64,000 nucleotides of DNA from Roseinatronobacter ekhonensis. Its GTDB lineage: Bacteria; Pseudomonadota; Alphaproteobacteria; Rhodobacterales; Rhodobacteraceae. The notes under the pieces were generated by a model that saw nothing but the letters and a program-made list of their open reading frames with translations, was not told where the DNA came from and searched no databases. The DNA lies in the NCBI RefSeq assembly GCF_900499075.1, contig NZ_UIHC01000007.1, positions 1-64,000 on the forward strand, in the 5' to 3' direction. Within the stretch, counting starts at the first letter, position 1; every line of letters begins with the position of its first letter. Both the position numbers and the translations under genes were made by a program. Below, piece after piece: positions 28,301-37,183 of this stretch.

Positions 28301-31300
28301 GATTGCCAGCGGCACCGCGCCCACGCGCATTGCACATTTCTGGCTGGTCACGGGCCGCGAGCGGTTCCGCCCCGGCTCCAGCTTTTTGCACCGCAATATT
28401 GAACAGGGCTTCTACGCGCTGATGTTCCTTGCGCAGGCGATGCAGAGCGAAACGCTGCCGCAGCCCGTGCATATGGTCGTTTTCACGAATGGCGCGCAGG
28501 CACTGGAGGGTGAGGCCCTGCGCCACCCCGAAAAGGCCATGATCGCCGGTCCAGCCCGGGTCGCCCCGCGCGAGATTGCGGGCCTGACCTGCGCGACGCT
28601 GGACATTGACGCAAGTGCCGCGCCCGACACGCTGCTGGAAGAGCTTTGCGCAACACCCGCCAACAGCACTGCACTTGTGCGGGCAGGCAAGCGGTATGGG
28701 CAGGTTCTGCGCCCTGCCGCGTTGCCGGATGCCCTGCCCGATATGCCTGACGGCGCGCATTGGATCATAACCGGCGGGTTTGGTGGCATTGGCCTGACCT
28801 TGGCCGAAGACCTGATCACACGTTTCAACGCAAAGATCACGCTGATTGCCCGCACGGCGCTGCCCGACCGCGCCGACTGGGACGACTGGAAGGCCCATCA
28901 CGGCCCCGCCGACCCGACCACACGCCGCCTGCTGGCCGTAGAGCGGCTGGAAGCCCTTGGCGGGCATGTTCATGTCGCGGGTGCGGATGTCTGCAATATT
29001 GACCAGATGCGCGACGCCCTGAAGGCGGCGACCAAATCGCATGGCACACCTTACGGGTTGATCCATGCGGCGGGGCATATTGCGGATGCGCCCCTGTTGG
29101 CGAAATCCACGGGCGACGTGGAAGAGGTATTCGCACCCAAGCTGCACGGGTTGCGCGTGCTTGACAGCCTGCTGCCCGACGGGGCGTTGCAGGTGATGGT
29201 GCTGTTCTCGTCCACCTCCACGCTGACTGCGCCGGTGGGGCAGGTCGATTATGTGGCCGCCAACGAATACCTGAATGCCTTTGCCCGCGCGCGGGTCGGT
29301 GGCAAAACCCGTGTCATCGCGCTGGACTGGGGCATCTGGGCAGAGGCAGGCATGGCCGCCGATGCAATGGCCGAGCGGCTGGGCCATGCGCCCAAACCGC
29401 CCGCCAGCCCATGCGCCCAACCTCTCTATGACGACATGGGGTTCGACCCGGCCGGAAACCGGCGTCTGAGCACGCAACTTTCGTCTGAAAACTGGATCGT
29501 GGACCAGCACCGCACCCGCGACGGCGCTGCGATCCTGCCGGGCACCGGCTATCTGGACCTTGCGGCGCAGGCGTTGCGGGCCCAAGGCGAAACCGCCCCG
29601 TTCGAATTGCGTGACTTGTATTTCTTCCGTGCGCTGACCGTGCCGGACGGGTCGTCGCGCAAACTGCGCGCCACGCTGGAACGCTCGCCCGAAGGGTATG
29701 AATTTTCCCTGCGCAGCGATGTCATGCATGGCGGGTCCGAAGGGTTCGTGCTGAACGCCCAAACGCAAATCGCGCTGCTGGACGGGATTACCCGCCCGGC
29801 GCCAATTGCCCCCGCGGACATCGCGGCACGCTGCCCCGATGTCACAGAGGGGTCCGGCCTTGCCAGCCCGCAAGAGGCGCATCTGGCCTTTGGTCCGCGT
29901 TGGCGCGTGCTGACCCGCACCGCCTATGGCACGGATGAGGGGATCGCAGATCTGTCACTGCCGGATGCGTTCACCGCCGATCTGGACGCGGGCCATATCC
30001 TGCACCCCGCGTTGATGGACCTTGCCACCGGGTGGGCCATGGGGCTGATCCCCGGCTATAGCGGTGCGCATTTGTGGGTGCCCCTGTCCTATGGCGCGGT
30101 CCGGGTCTGGGCCGATCTGCCGCAGCACATTGTCAGCCATGCCCGCCTGCGCCGCGACAGCGATCCGGGGTTCGCAAGCTTCGACATTACGCTGGCCACG
30201 CCACAAGGCGACGTGGTGGCAGAGATCACGCGCTTCACCATCAAGCGGCTGGCACATGGCAGTTTTGCCGATGCGCCCCCGATCCGCGCCACCGAAGTCA
30301 TGCGCGACGCGACCGCCAACGCCACCCTTTCGCCCGCAGAAGAGCGGTTGCGCGACTTGTTGGCCCTGGGGATTACACCGGCAGAGGGTGCGCAAGCCTT
30401 CCTGCGCGCCTTGGCCTTGGGTGTTTCGCCCATTATCGTGTCGTCAATCGACCCCAAGGCGCTGATCGCCCAAGTCTCGGCCGAAGCCAGCGCCCCGACA
30501 CCCGATGGCGGGTTTGAGCGCCCCGATCTGGGCACCGACTACATCGCCCCGCGCAATGACGTGGAACGCACGCTGACCGGCATCTGGCAAAGCCTGCTCG
30601 GGATTGACCGGATCGGTGCCGAGGACAGTTTCTTCGACCTTGGCGGCCATTCGCTGATCGCGGTGCGCCTGTTTGCGCAGGTCAAGAAAGCCTACGGGGT
30701 GGATTTCCCCATCTCTGTGCTGTTCGAGGCGCCCACCATCGCCGCCTGCGCCGCCATGATCGCAGAGCAAACGGGCGCGTCGCTGGACGACACCGGCACC
30801 GACAATGTGGTGCAGCTGCCCAAGCGCCGCCGCTTCAAGCATCTTGTTCCCATGCATGATGGCGAAGGCGGGTCCAAGCCGCCCTTCTTCCTTGTGGCGG
30901 GCATGTTCGGCAATGTGCTGAACTTGCGCCACCTTGCCACGCTTGCGGGTCGCGACCGGCCATTCTACGGGCTACAGGCGCGTGGGTTGTTCGGGGGCGA
31001 AGCCCCGCATGACCGTATAGAGGACGCTGCCGCAGACTATATCGCAGAGATCCGGCAAGTGCAGCCGCATGGCCCCTACAGCCTTGGCGGGTTCTCTGGC
31101 GGGGGCATCACGGCCTATGAAATGGCCCGCCAGTTGGAAGCCGCCGGAGAGGTGGTCGAGCTGGTTGTCATGCTCGACACACCGTTGCCCGTGCGCCCGG
31201 AACTGACTGCACCCGACAAAGCCTTGATAAAGCTGGCGGAACTGAAGCGCAAAGGCCCGTCCTACCTGTCGGAATGGTGGCAGGCCCGCAGCGCGTGGAA

Positions 31301-31661
31301 GCGCCGCAAGGCCGAAGGCCCGGCCACTGACACCGAAGACGCGTTCCACAATGCCGCGATCGAATCCGCCTTCCGCCGCGCCGTGGCCGACTACACCGTG
31401 CAGCCGTGGGACGGGCGGCTGGTGCTGTTCCGTCCGCCGCTGGACCGCCACTGGAAGGTGACAGGCGGCAACTGGGTCAGCCGTGAGCGGGAATATGTCT
31501 TCCCCGACAATGACTGGACCGGCTTTGCCCCGGCGCTGGAGGTGTATGAAGTGCCAGGCGACCATGACAGCATGGTTCTGGAACCCAATGTCCGCGTGCT
31601 GGCCGGCAAACTGCAAACCCTGCTGCCCGACAGCCCGTGTTGCAAGGAGGCGGCGGAATGA
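25329..31661 (+). CDS. Type I polyketide synthase, KS-AT-KR-DH-ACP-TE
   Basis: A 2110-residue single-module PKS. KS is at about 10-430 with the triad Cys183 (TACSTS), His319 (HGTGTYLGDP) and His357 (NIGHLD). AT is at about 530-830 with Ser628 in GHSMGE; the specificity position reads IAAHS, neither the typical malonyl nor methylmalonyl motif. KR is at about 1140-1340 with TGGFGGIG and the catalytic segment VDYVAANEY. DH is at about 1380-1630 with His1394 and Asp1564 (HPALMD). ACP carries Ser1775 (LGGHSL). TE is at about 1850-2100 with Ser1923 (GFSGG) and His2079. All domains look active. KR precedes DH, the reverse of the usual order, and no enoyl reductase is present, so the product should be alpha,beta-unsaturated. 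It overlaps the polymerase gene and the next GT gene (ATGA at both ends). Confidence 0.93.
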   Translation: MSNEQIFSENDIAIIGMAAHLPGASSVAEFWDNLRAGRSSIRRLSEQELLDAGESAAMLRKPNYVPFAAPLDGFAEFDPDLFGFSPKEAAILDPQHRQFLEVAWEAFENAGHPPRGEKGTVGVFSGCGMGSYFYFNLCSNPHLVDDVGMFLLRHTGNDKDFLTTRVSHILDLHGPSVNVQTACSTSLVAVHYAVNGLLTGECDMALAGGVTIELPQGRGYLHKENEILSPDGECHAFDHRAQGTVFGSGAGAVVLRRLADAMADGDRIIAVVKGSAINNDGAQKAGYLAPSVEGQAAAIADAHQIAGVASDSISYVECHGTGTYLGDPIEVAALTEAFASDKTGFCRIGSVKTNIGHLDTAAGVASIIKVAQALHHRELPPSLGYEAPNPAIDFEHSPFVVNDQLTPWQADGPLRAGVNSLGVGGTNAHVVLEEAPARSASDDSDWPFQILTLSAKSKTALAANANNLAAHLRTHPDQPLADVAFTLKEGRTALDQRRVVVAETHAEGADLLDQDNPRRVFTHTALDRTDMVFMFPGGGAQYAGMARELYETEPVFAEWMDRGLDHLQPKLDYDIRALWLPEKGSEAAANAQLTRPSVQLPLIMITEYALAQMFMGWGVEPQVLVGHSMGENAAACLAGVMSFEDCIGLVHLRGRLFDTVPAGGMLSVPLSLDALQPYLDGDHDIASINAPELTVISGPQAALDRLQAKLAADEVDATRIAIDIAAHSRMLDPILSEFGAYLRSIPLHAPRLPIISNFTGEALTDAQATDPDYWVQHLRNTVRFADCVGTLGTVPNRIYLEMGPGKALSSLTRMHGAVPGQQVLAALRHPEEEIADDLYHLGVLARIWALGGSFDWAQIWGDAKRHRVELPTYAFQRARYFIEPGTVQTDSAPALDRLDDISAWGSKIAWKPAYADCEIDVATDLGTDPQTWLVFADEDGTAAPVMDRLRRAGHKVIEVRAGDTYARKSDTSFTLAPEHGREAYARLLADLIASGTAPTRIAHFWLVTGRERFRPGSSFLHRNIEQGFYALMFLAQAMQSETLPQPVHMVVFTNGAQALEGEALRHPEKAMIAGPARVAPREIAGLTCATLDIDASAAPDTLLEELCATPANSTALVRAGKRYGQVLRPAALPDALPDMPDGAHWIITGGFGGIGLTLAEDLITRFNAKITLIARTALPDRADWDDWKAHHGPADPTTRRLLAVERLEALGGHVHVAGADVCNIDQMRDALKAATKSHGTPYGLIHAAGHIADAPLLAKSTGDVEEVFAPKLHGLRVLDSLLPDGALQVMVLFSSTSTLTAPVGQVDYVAANEYLNAFARARVGGKTRVIALDWGIWAEAGMAADAMAERLGHAPKPPASPCAQPLYDDMGFDPAGNRRLSTQLSSENWIVDQHRTRDGAAILPGTGYLDLAAQALRAQGETAPFELRDLYFFRALTVPDGSSRKLRATLERSPEGYEFSLRSDVMHGGSEGFVLNAQTQIALLDGITRPAPIAPADIAARCPDVTEGSGLASPQEAHLAFGPRWRVLTRTAYGTDEGIADLSLPDAFTADLDAGHILHPALMDLATGWAMGLIPGYSGAHLWVPLSYGAVRVWADLPQHIVSHARLRRDSDPGFASFDITLATPQGDVVAEITRFTIKRLAHGSFADAPPIRATEVMRDATANATLSPAEERLRDLLALGITPAEGAQAFLRALALGVSPIIVSSIDPKALIAQVSAEASAPTPDGGFERPDLGTDYIAPRNDVERTLTGIWQSLLGIDRIGAEDSFFDLGGHSLIAVRLFAQVKKAYGVDFPISVLFEAPTIAACAAMIAEQTGASLDDTGTDNVVQLPKRRRFKHLVPMHDGEGGSKPPFFLVAGMFGNVLNLRHLATLAGRDRPFYGLQARGLFGGEAPHDRIEDAAADYIAEIRQVQPHGPYSLGGFSGGGITAYEMARQLEAAGEVVELVVMLDTPLPVRPELTAPDKALIKLAELKRKGPSYLSEWWQARSAWKRRKAEGPATDTEDAFHNAAIESAFRRAVADYTVQPWDGRLVLFRPPLDRHWKVTGGNWVSREREYVFPDNDWTGFAPALEVYEVPGDHDSMVLEPNVRVLAGKLQTLLPDSPCCKEAAE

Positions 31662-32644
31662 GCGCGCGTGTCCTGACGGTAATCCTGAATTACCGCACTG
31701 CCGAGATGTGCTTGCGCGCCGCGCAGGCCGCCCGTGTTGCGATGGAAAGGTTGGCCGGGGAAATCGTGATTGTCGACAATGACAGCAATGACGGGTCAGA
31801 AGAGCAGTTACGCGCAGGCACCCACGGCTGGCCGCGCACACGGGTCATCCAGTCGGGCGTGAATGGCGGGTATGGTGCGGGCAACAATGTCGGAATACGT
31901 GCTGGCATGGCCGACGGGTCCAAGCCCGATTTCGTCTACCTGCTGAATTCCGACGCATTTCCCGACCCCGACGCCATTGCGCAGCTTCGCGACTACCTGA
32001 CAGCCCATCCCGATTGCAGCTTTGCGGGCAGCCATATTGTCGGCGAGGACGGGGGCGACCATGTCACCGCCTTCCGCTTCCATTCGGCGTGGTCAGAGTT
32101 CGAAACCGCTGCCAATACCGGCCTCGTCTCTCGGGTGCTCAGAAAACATATCGTGCCCATGGGCGTCCCCCAAAACCCCACGCGGGTGGACTGGTGCGCA
32201 GGCGCAAGCGTGATGTTTCGCCAGAGCGCGCTTGACCGGGTGGGCCTGTTCGATGAACGGTTCTTTCTGTATTTCGAGGAAACAGACCTATGCCACCGGA
32301 TGGCCGATGCGGGCTGGCACGGGATCTACCTGCCCGATAGCCGGGTGGTGCATGTCGGCGGGGCCTCTACCGGGGTGACGGGACTGGCGCGCAAACCGGG
32401 CTACTGGTTTGACTCGCGCCTGTTGTATTTCTCTAACCGCGGCGGGCGAGGGTATGTATTGCTGACGACACTGGCCTTTCTGGCCGGTGCCAGCATCTGG
32501 ACCGTCCGACGCCTGATCGAACGCAAAGATGACCGCATTGCGCCACATTTTCTGCGCGATCTGATGTCACACACGATCAGATACCTGATGCCGGGCGCGA
32601 CGGCCTCTCGGGGCAGTAAAGGGGCACGCGAAGCGGCCCGATAG
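31658..32644 (+). CDS. Glycosyltransferase family 2 (rhamnosyltransferase-like)
   Basis: A 328-residue GT2 enzyme. The N-terminal GT-A fold has VILNYRT, the acceptor-side VIVDNDSNDGS and NGGYGAGNN, then LLNSDAFPD in the DxD position and FFLYFEETDLCHR, the block conserved in WbbL-type rhamnosyl/hexosyltransferases. A hydrophobic stretch near residue 270 may bind the membrane. ATG 31658 overlaps the PKS stop and AAGGAGG lies upstream. Lying between the PKS and NRPS genes, it is likely to glycosylate the assembly-line product or build the repeat unit of the associated polymer. Confidence 0.88.
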   Translation: MSARVLTVILNYRTAEMCLRAAQAARVAMERLAGEIVIVDNDSNDGSEEQLRAGTHGWPRTRVIQSGVNGGYGAGNNVGIRAGMADGSKPDFVYLLNSDAFPDPDAIAQLRDYLTAHPDCSFAGSHIVGEDGGDHVTAFRFHSAWSEFETAANTGLVSRVLRKHIVPMGVPQNPTRVDWCAGASVMFRQSALDRVGLFDERFFLYFEETDLCHRMADAGWHGIYLPDSRVVHVGGASTGVTGLARKPGYWFDSRLLYFSNRGGRGYVLLTTLAFLAGASIWTVRRLIERKDDRIAPHFLRDLMSHTIRYLMPGATASRGSKGAREAAR

Positions 32645-32653
32645 GGGTTTGGT

Positions 32654-35600
32654 ATGACGCAGTTTAACAGCATCCTCATTGGCGACGAAACGCTCACCGC
32701 AGAATGCGGCGCACAGCTTTTGGCGCGCGGGCACCGTATTGGTGCGGTTGTCACAGACAACCCGCGCGTGGCTGACTGGGCGGCGGGTGCTGGCCTGAAC
32801 GTGCTCGCCCCCGGCGCCGGGCTTGCCGCGCGTTTGGCGGGTTTGCAGGCGGATTGGCTGTTCAACATCGCCGGGCTGCGTATGCTGCCGCGCAACGTGC
32901 TGGACCTGCCAGCGCTTGGTGCAATCAACTTTCATGACGGCCCGTTGCCGCGCCATGCCGGGCTGAACGCGCCGGTCTGGGCGCTGCTAGAGGGCGAGGC
33001 CCGACACGGCATCGCATGGCATGTCATCGAGGACGGTGTCGATACCGGCGATGTGCTGGTCAGTGCGGAATTTGATATTTCGCCCGAAGATACCGCCCTG
33101 ACGCTGAACACGAAGTGCTTTAGCGCAGGTCTGGACAGCTTTGCGCAGGTTCTGGATATGCTGGCCGCGGGGCAACTCGCCCGCCAGCCGCAGGACATGA
33201 CTGCACGCTCGGTGCATACACGCGCCGACCGGCCCGGATTGGGCGGCCAGATTGACCCGCGCCAGACCACGACCGACATCCTGCGCCTTGTGCGCGCCAT
33301 GGATCACGGCCCTTACTGGAACCCGCTGACCACACCAAAGCTGCGTTTGGGTCAGACGGTGGTTTGCGTGGGCCAAGCCGACATGGCCGACGGCCACGCG
33401 CCCGCAGGCACCATTCTGGACGTGTCCGAAGATAGCGTGACGGTTGCGTGCGCCGATGGTGCACTGCGCCTGTTCGGCCTGATCTGCCAGCAAGGCAAGC
33501 CGGTCATGCCTGCCGCTCTGGTTGCTGCAGGCGACAAGCTGGGCGCGCCGGATACGCGCTTGCATGACGTTCTGGTGCAGATTGCCAATGCCGAACCTGC
33601 CTATCGCGACGCGCTGCGCGGCGCGGGCGATCCTGGTCTTGGCCAAGGCACGGAAAGCGAAATGCTGCCTCTGGATCTGGGTGGCGCCACCACGGATGCC
33701 AGCATCGCGGCCTTCGCCGCCGCCCTTGGCGCAGCGTTCGGGCGCACGGCGCTGCGCATGGCCCATGTCACCCGTGCGGGCGCTGAACTGGCGGCACAAG
33801 CCCCCGATTTCTTGTTGGGCTGGGCACCGCTTCTGGTGTCGATGGACGATACCGGCCCGCTGAGCAGCCTGCAAAACCAGATGAAACGTGCCGCCCACGC
33901 CCCTGCGCTGGCCCGCGACTTGCCAGCCCGCGACCCGTCGCTTGGCCCGATCGCGCCGCCGGAACTGGCCGTGACCGATGGCAGCCCAAGCGATGCCGCA
34001 CTGGTGCTGGACCTGTCCGGCCCCGCCCTGCGCTATGATCCCGCCTGCCTGTCGGCAGAGCTGGCCGCGACGTTGAAAACCACCATCGAAGCGTTGGCCC
34101 CGAAGCTGGCCGATATGCCGCTTGCCGCACAGGTTACAGCGCCCGACATCAAAGCGGATGACACGGCGCGGCCCTATGACCGCGCCTGCATCCATCATGC
34201 GTTCGAGCATCAGGTGGCCAAAACCCCCGATGCCGAGGCACTGAGCTTTGAGAACCAAAGCCTGACCTATGCCGAGTTGAACGCCCGCGCCAACCGCGTG
34301 GCGCATGTGCTGCTGGGTATGGGTTTGCGCCCCGACACGCCCGTCGCACTCTGCGCAAAACGCGGGCCAAACCTGTTGGTGGGCGCGCTGGGCATTCTGA
34401 AAGCGGGCGGCGCCTATGTACCGCTGGACCCTGCCTATCCGGCGGACCGGCTGGCGCATTACCTGAGTGATTCCGGAGCGCCATTTATTGTGACCGAGCA
34501 CGCATTGCTGGACATGCTGCCGGACCACAGCGCCGAGATGCTGCAACTGGACACCGACACGCGGCTGGACGCCGCACCCGACACAAACCCCGACAGCGCG
34601 GTGACGCCCGATAATCTGGCCTATCTGATCTATACATCGGGTTCGACCGGCACCCCCAAGGGCGTGATGGTCGAACACGGCAACGTCGCCAATTTCTTTG
34701 CCGGTATGGATGACTGCATCCGCCATGACCCGCCGGGCGTGTGGCTGGCGGTCACGTCGCTCAGCTTTGACATTTCCGTGCTGGAACTGTTCTGGACGCT
34801 GGCGCGCGGCTTCAAGGTGGTGCTGATGGGCGACGAGGATCGCGCCATGGTCGCCAAGGGACCCGTCCGCGTGTCCGAAGGGCATATGGATTTCAGCCTC
34901 ATGTATTGGGGCAATGATGACGGCCAAGGCCCTCAGAAATATCACCTTTTGCTGGAGGGCGCGAAATTCGCCGACAGCCACGGCTTCTGCGCGGTCTGGA
35001 CGCCGGAGCGTCATTTCCACGCTTTCGGCGGTCCCTTCGCCAACCCGTCCGTGTCGGGGGCTGCTGTGGCCGCCGTAACCCAGAACATCGCCGTGCGCGC
35101 AGGCTCTTGCGTGGCACCGCTGCACTCGCCCATTCGCATTGCCGAAGAATGGGCCATGATCGACAACCTGACCAACGGGCGCACCGGAATCGGTATCGCG
35201 TCGGGCTGGCACCCGGTGGATTTCGTTCTTCGCCCCGAAAACCGCCCGCCCAATAACAAGGCGGCCATGTTCGAAACGCTGGAAACCCTGCGCAAACTGT
35301 GGCGCGGCGAGACGGTGGAATTCGACAAGGGCGACGGCATGGTGCCGATCCAGACCCTGCCGCGCCCCGTGTCGTCTGAATTGAACATCTGGCTGACCAC
35401 GGCGGGCAACCCCGAGACATGGCGCGAGGCCGGGCGCTTGGGCGCGCATGTGCTGACCCACCTTCTGGGCCAGTCGGTCGCAGAGGTGGAAGGCAAGATC
35501 AAGATCTACCACGAGGCACTGCGCGAAACCGGCCGCGATCCGGCGGATTACACCGTCACGCTGATGCTGCACACGTTCGTCGCCCGCGACCGTGAACACG

Positions 35601-37183
35601 CCCGCGAAGTGGCGCGCGGCCCGATGAAAAGCTACCTCAAGGCCGCGGCGGCGCTGGTCAAGCAATATGCCTGGGCCTTCCCCGCTTTCAAGAAACCCGA
35701 AGGCGCGAAGAACCCGATGGATATCGACCTGTCCACCCTGTCCGACGACGAGGTCGAGGGCATTCTGGACTACGCGTTCAACCGTTATTTCGAGGATTCG
35801 GGGCTGTTCGGCACGGTCGAGGATTGCCTTGAGCGGGTGGAGCAACTCAAAGCCATCGGCGTCAATGAAGTGGCCTGCCTGATCGACTACGGCATCGCCA
35901 CCGAACAGGTGCTGGAAGGGCTTTACCCGCTGGCCGAAGTGGTCAAACGCTCGAATGCCGGGCTGCACCTGCCGGATGATGACTTCTCGCTGTCTGCGCA
36001 AATCCTGCGCCACAAGGTCACGCATCTGCAATGCACCCCGTCCATGGCGCGTATGCTGTGCATGAGCGACGAGGCACGCGCGGCACTGGCCACCGTACCG
36101 AATGTGCTGGTCGGCGGCGAAGCGCTGCCGGGCGCTTTGGCACAAGAGATTTCGGGCCTGACTGGCCAGCCCCTTCGCAACATGTATGGGCCGACGGAAA
36201 CGACAATCTGGTCGTCCAGCACGACAACCCGTGGTAATGCGGGCGTGGTCGGCATCGGTGCGCCGATTGCCAACACGTCCCTGCATGTTCTGGACGAGAC
36301 TCAACGGCCCGTACCGCTGGGCACCGAGGGCGAGCTTTACATCGGCGGCGACGGCGTGACGCGCGGTTACTGGAACCGGGCAGAGATGACGGCGGACCGC
36401 TTCATCCCCAATCCATTCGGCGCAGGACGGCTTTACCGCACGGGCGATCTGGTGCGCCGCAACCCTGCGGGTGGCATTGATTTCCTTGGGCGCGTGGACA
36501 ATCAGGTCAAGCTACGCGGGCACCGCATCGAACTGGGAGAGATCGAGAGCGCGCTCGACGCGGTGGCAGGGATTACCCAATCGGTGGTCATCGCGCGCGA
36601 GGACCAACCCGGCGATCTGCGGCTTGTGGCCTATTACACCGGCACCCCTGCAGGCGACCTGCGCAGCAGCCTTGCAGACCGGCTGCCCGCGCATATGCTG
36701 CCTTCGCATTTCGTGCCGATGGCAGCTTTGCCGCTGACCCCGAACAAGAAAATTGACCGCAAGGCATTGCCCGCGCCGACGCAGGCACCCGCCGCAACCA
36801 CGCAACCCGCATCCGATGCGGCCCCTGCCGCCGAGGGCACGCAAGCCACCATCGCGCAGGTCTGGCAAGACGTGTTGGGCATCGCACAAGTGGCCGGGTC
36901 GGATAATTTCTTCAACCTTGGCGGCCATTCGTTGCTGGCGGTGCAGGCCCATCGCGAATTGCGCGCGCGGCTGAACATGCCGGGCTTGTCGATTACCGAT
37001 ATTTTCCGCTTCCCGGTGCTGGGCGATCTGGCGCGCCATCTGGACGCAAAGCAACGCCCCGCCCCTGCGGCAACAGTGCAGCCTTTGCACCCGACAGCGG
37101 ACACACCGGCAGCACCAACCGACCGCATGGACGCCATGGCACGCCGCCGCGCGATGCGCGACAGAAGGGCAGGTACCAAATGA
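32654..37183 (+). CDS. NRPS with formyltransferase domain and monooxygenase-interrupted adenylation domain
   Basis: A 1509-residue single-module NRPS. Residues 1-290 resemble methionyl-tRNA formyltransferase, with the triad Asn92, His94, Asp130 and motif NFHDGPLPRHAG. Residues about 300-510 look like a C-terminal remnant of a condensation domain without HHxxxDG. The adenylation domain starts near 530, with A3 YTSGSTGTPKG near 660 and A4 before 720. It is interrupted at about 745-1095 by a luciferase-like FMN monooxygenase of the MupA/Atu3671 type (DFSLMYWGNDDG, WTPERHFHAFGGP, ASGWHP). It resumes with A5 NMYGPTETT (1175), YRTGDL (1261) and NKKIDRKAL. PCP carries Ser1426 (LGGHSL). There is no TE or functional C domain, which fits a loading module. 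The PPTase start overlaps its stop. Confidence 0.92.
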   Translation: MTQFNSILIGDETLTAECGAQLLARGHRIGAVVTDNPRVADWAAGAGLNVLAPGAGLAARLAGLQADWLFNIAGLRMLPRNVLDLPALGAINFHDGPLPRHAGLNAPVWALLEGEARHGIAWHVIEDGVDTGDVLVSAEFDISPEDTALTLNTKCFSAGLDSFAQVLDMLAAGQLARQPQDMTARSVHTRADRPGLGGQIDPRQTTTDILRLVRAMDHGPYWNPLTTPKLRLGQTVVCVGQADMADGHAPAGTILDVSEDSVTVACADGALRLFGLICQQGKPVMPAALVAAGDKLGAPDTRLHDVLVQIANAEPAYRDALRGAGDPGLGQGTESEMLPLDLGGATTDASIAAFAAALGAAFGRTALRMAHVTRAGAELAAQAPDFLLGWAPLLVSMDDTGPLSSLQNQMKRAAHAPALARDLPARDPSLGPIAPPELAVTDGSPSDAALVLDLSGPALRYDPACLSAELAATLKTTIEALAPKLADMPLAAQVTAPDIKADDTARPYDRACIHHAFEHQVAKTPDAEALSFENQSLTYAELNARANRVAHVLLGMGLRPDTPVALCAKRGPNLLVGALGILKAGGAYVPLDPAYPADRLAHYLSDSGAPFIVTEHALLDMLPDHSAEMLQLDTDTRLDAAPDTNPDSAVTPDNLAYLIYTSGSTGTPKGVMVEHGNVANFFAGMDDCIRHDPPGVWLAVTSLSFDISVLELFWTLARGFKVVLMGDEDRAMVAKGPVRVSEGHMDFSLMYWGNDDGQGPQKYHLLLEGAKFADSHGFCAVWTPERHFHAFGGPFANPSVSGAAVAAVTQNIAVRAGSCVAPLHSPIRIAEEWAMIDNLTNGRTGIGIASGWHPVDFVLRPENRPPNNKAAMFETLETLRKLWRGETVEFDKGDGMVPIQTLPRPVSSELNIWLTTAGNPETWREAGRLGAHVLTHLLGQSVAEVEGKIKIYHEALRETGRDPADYTVTLMLHTFVARDREHAREVARGPMKSYLKAAAALVKQYAWAFPAFKKPEGAKNPMDIDLSTLSDDEVEGILDYAFNRYFEDSGLFGTVEDCLERVEQLKAIGVNEVACLIDYGIATEQVLEGLYPLAEVVKRSNAGLHLPDDDFSLSAQILRHKVTHLQCTPSMARMLCMSDEARAALATVPNVLVGGEALPGALAQEISGLTGQPLRNMYGPTETTIWSSSTTTRGNAGVVGIGAPIANTSLHVLDETQRPVPLGTEGELYIGGDGVTRGYWNRAEMTADRFIPNPFGAGRLYRTGDLVRRNPAGGIDFLGRVDNQVKLRGHRIELGEIESALDAVAGITQSVVIAREDQPGDLRLVAYYTGTPAGDLRSSLADRLPAHMLPSHFVPMAALPLTPNKKIDRKALPAPTQAPAATTQPASDAAPAAEGTQATIAQVWQDVLGIAQVAGSDNFFNLGGHSLLAVQAHRELRARLNMPGLSITDIFRFPVLGDLARHLDAKQRPAPAATVQPLHPTADTPAAPTDRMDAMARRRAMRDRRAGTK

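Noticed and set aside
25626-29882. A very long open frame (about 1400 codons) on the minus strand inside the PKS gene
   Set aside because: It is antisense to conserved KS, AT, KR and DH motifs, and its residue use (Arg, His, Gln and Gly rich) is typical of a GC-rich shadow frame. No domain is visible.
34870-35950. Frameshift or chimeric assembly that placed a monooxygenase inside the NRPS
   Set aside because: The frame is open throughout, A5-A10 and PCP follow in phase, and this domain family is known as an insert in adenylation domains.
32987-36304. A long minus-strand frame (about 1100 codons) opposite the NRPS
   Set aside because: Antisense to formyltransferase, adenylation and monooxygenase motifs; shadow composition.
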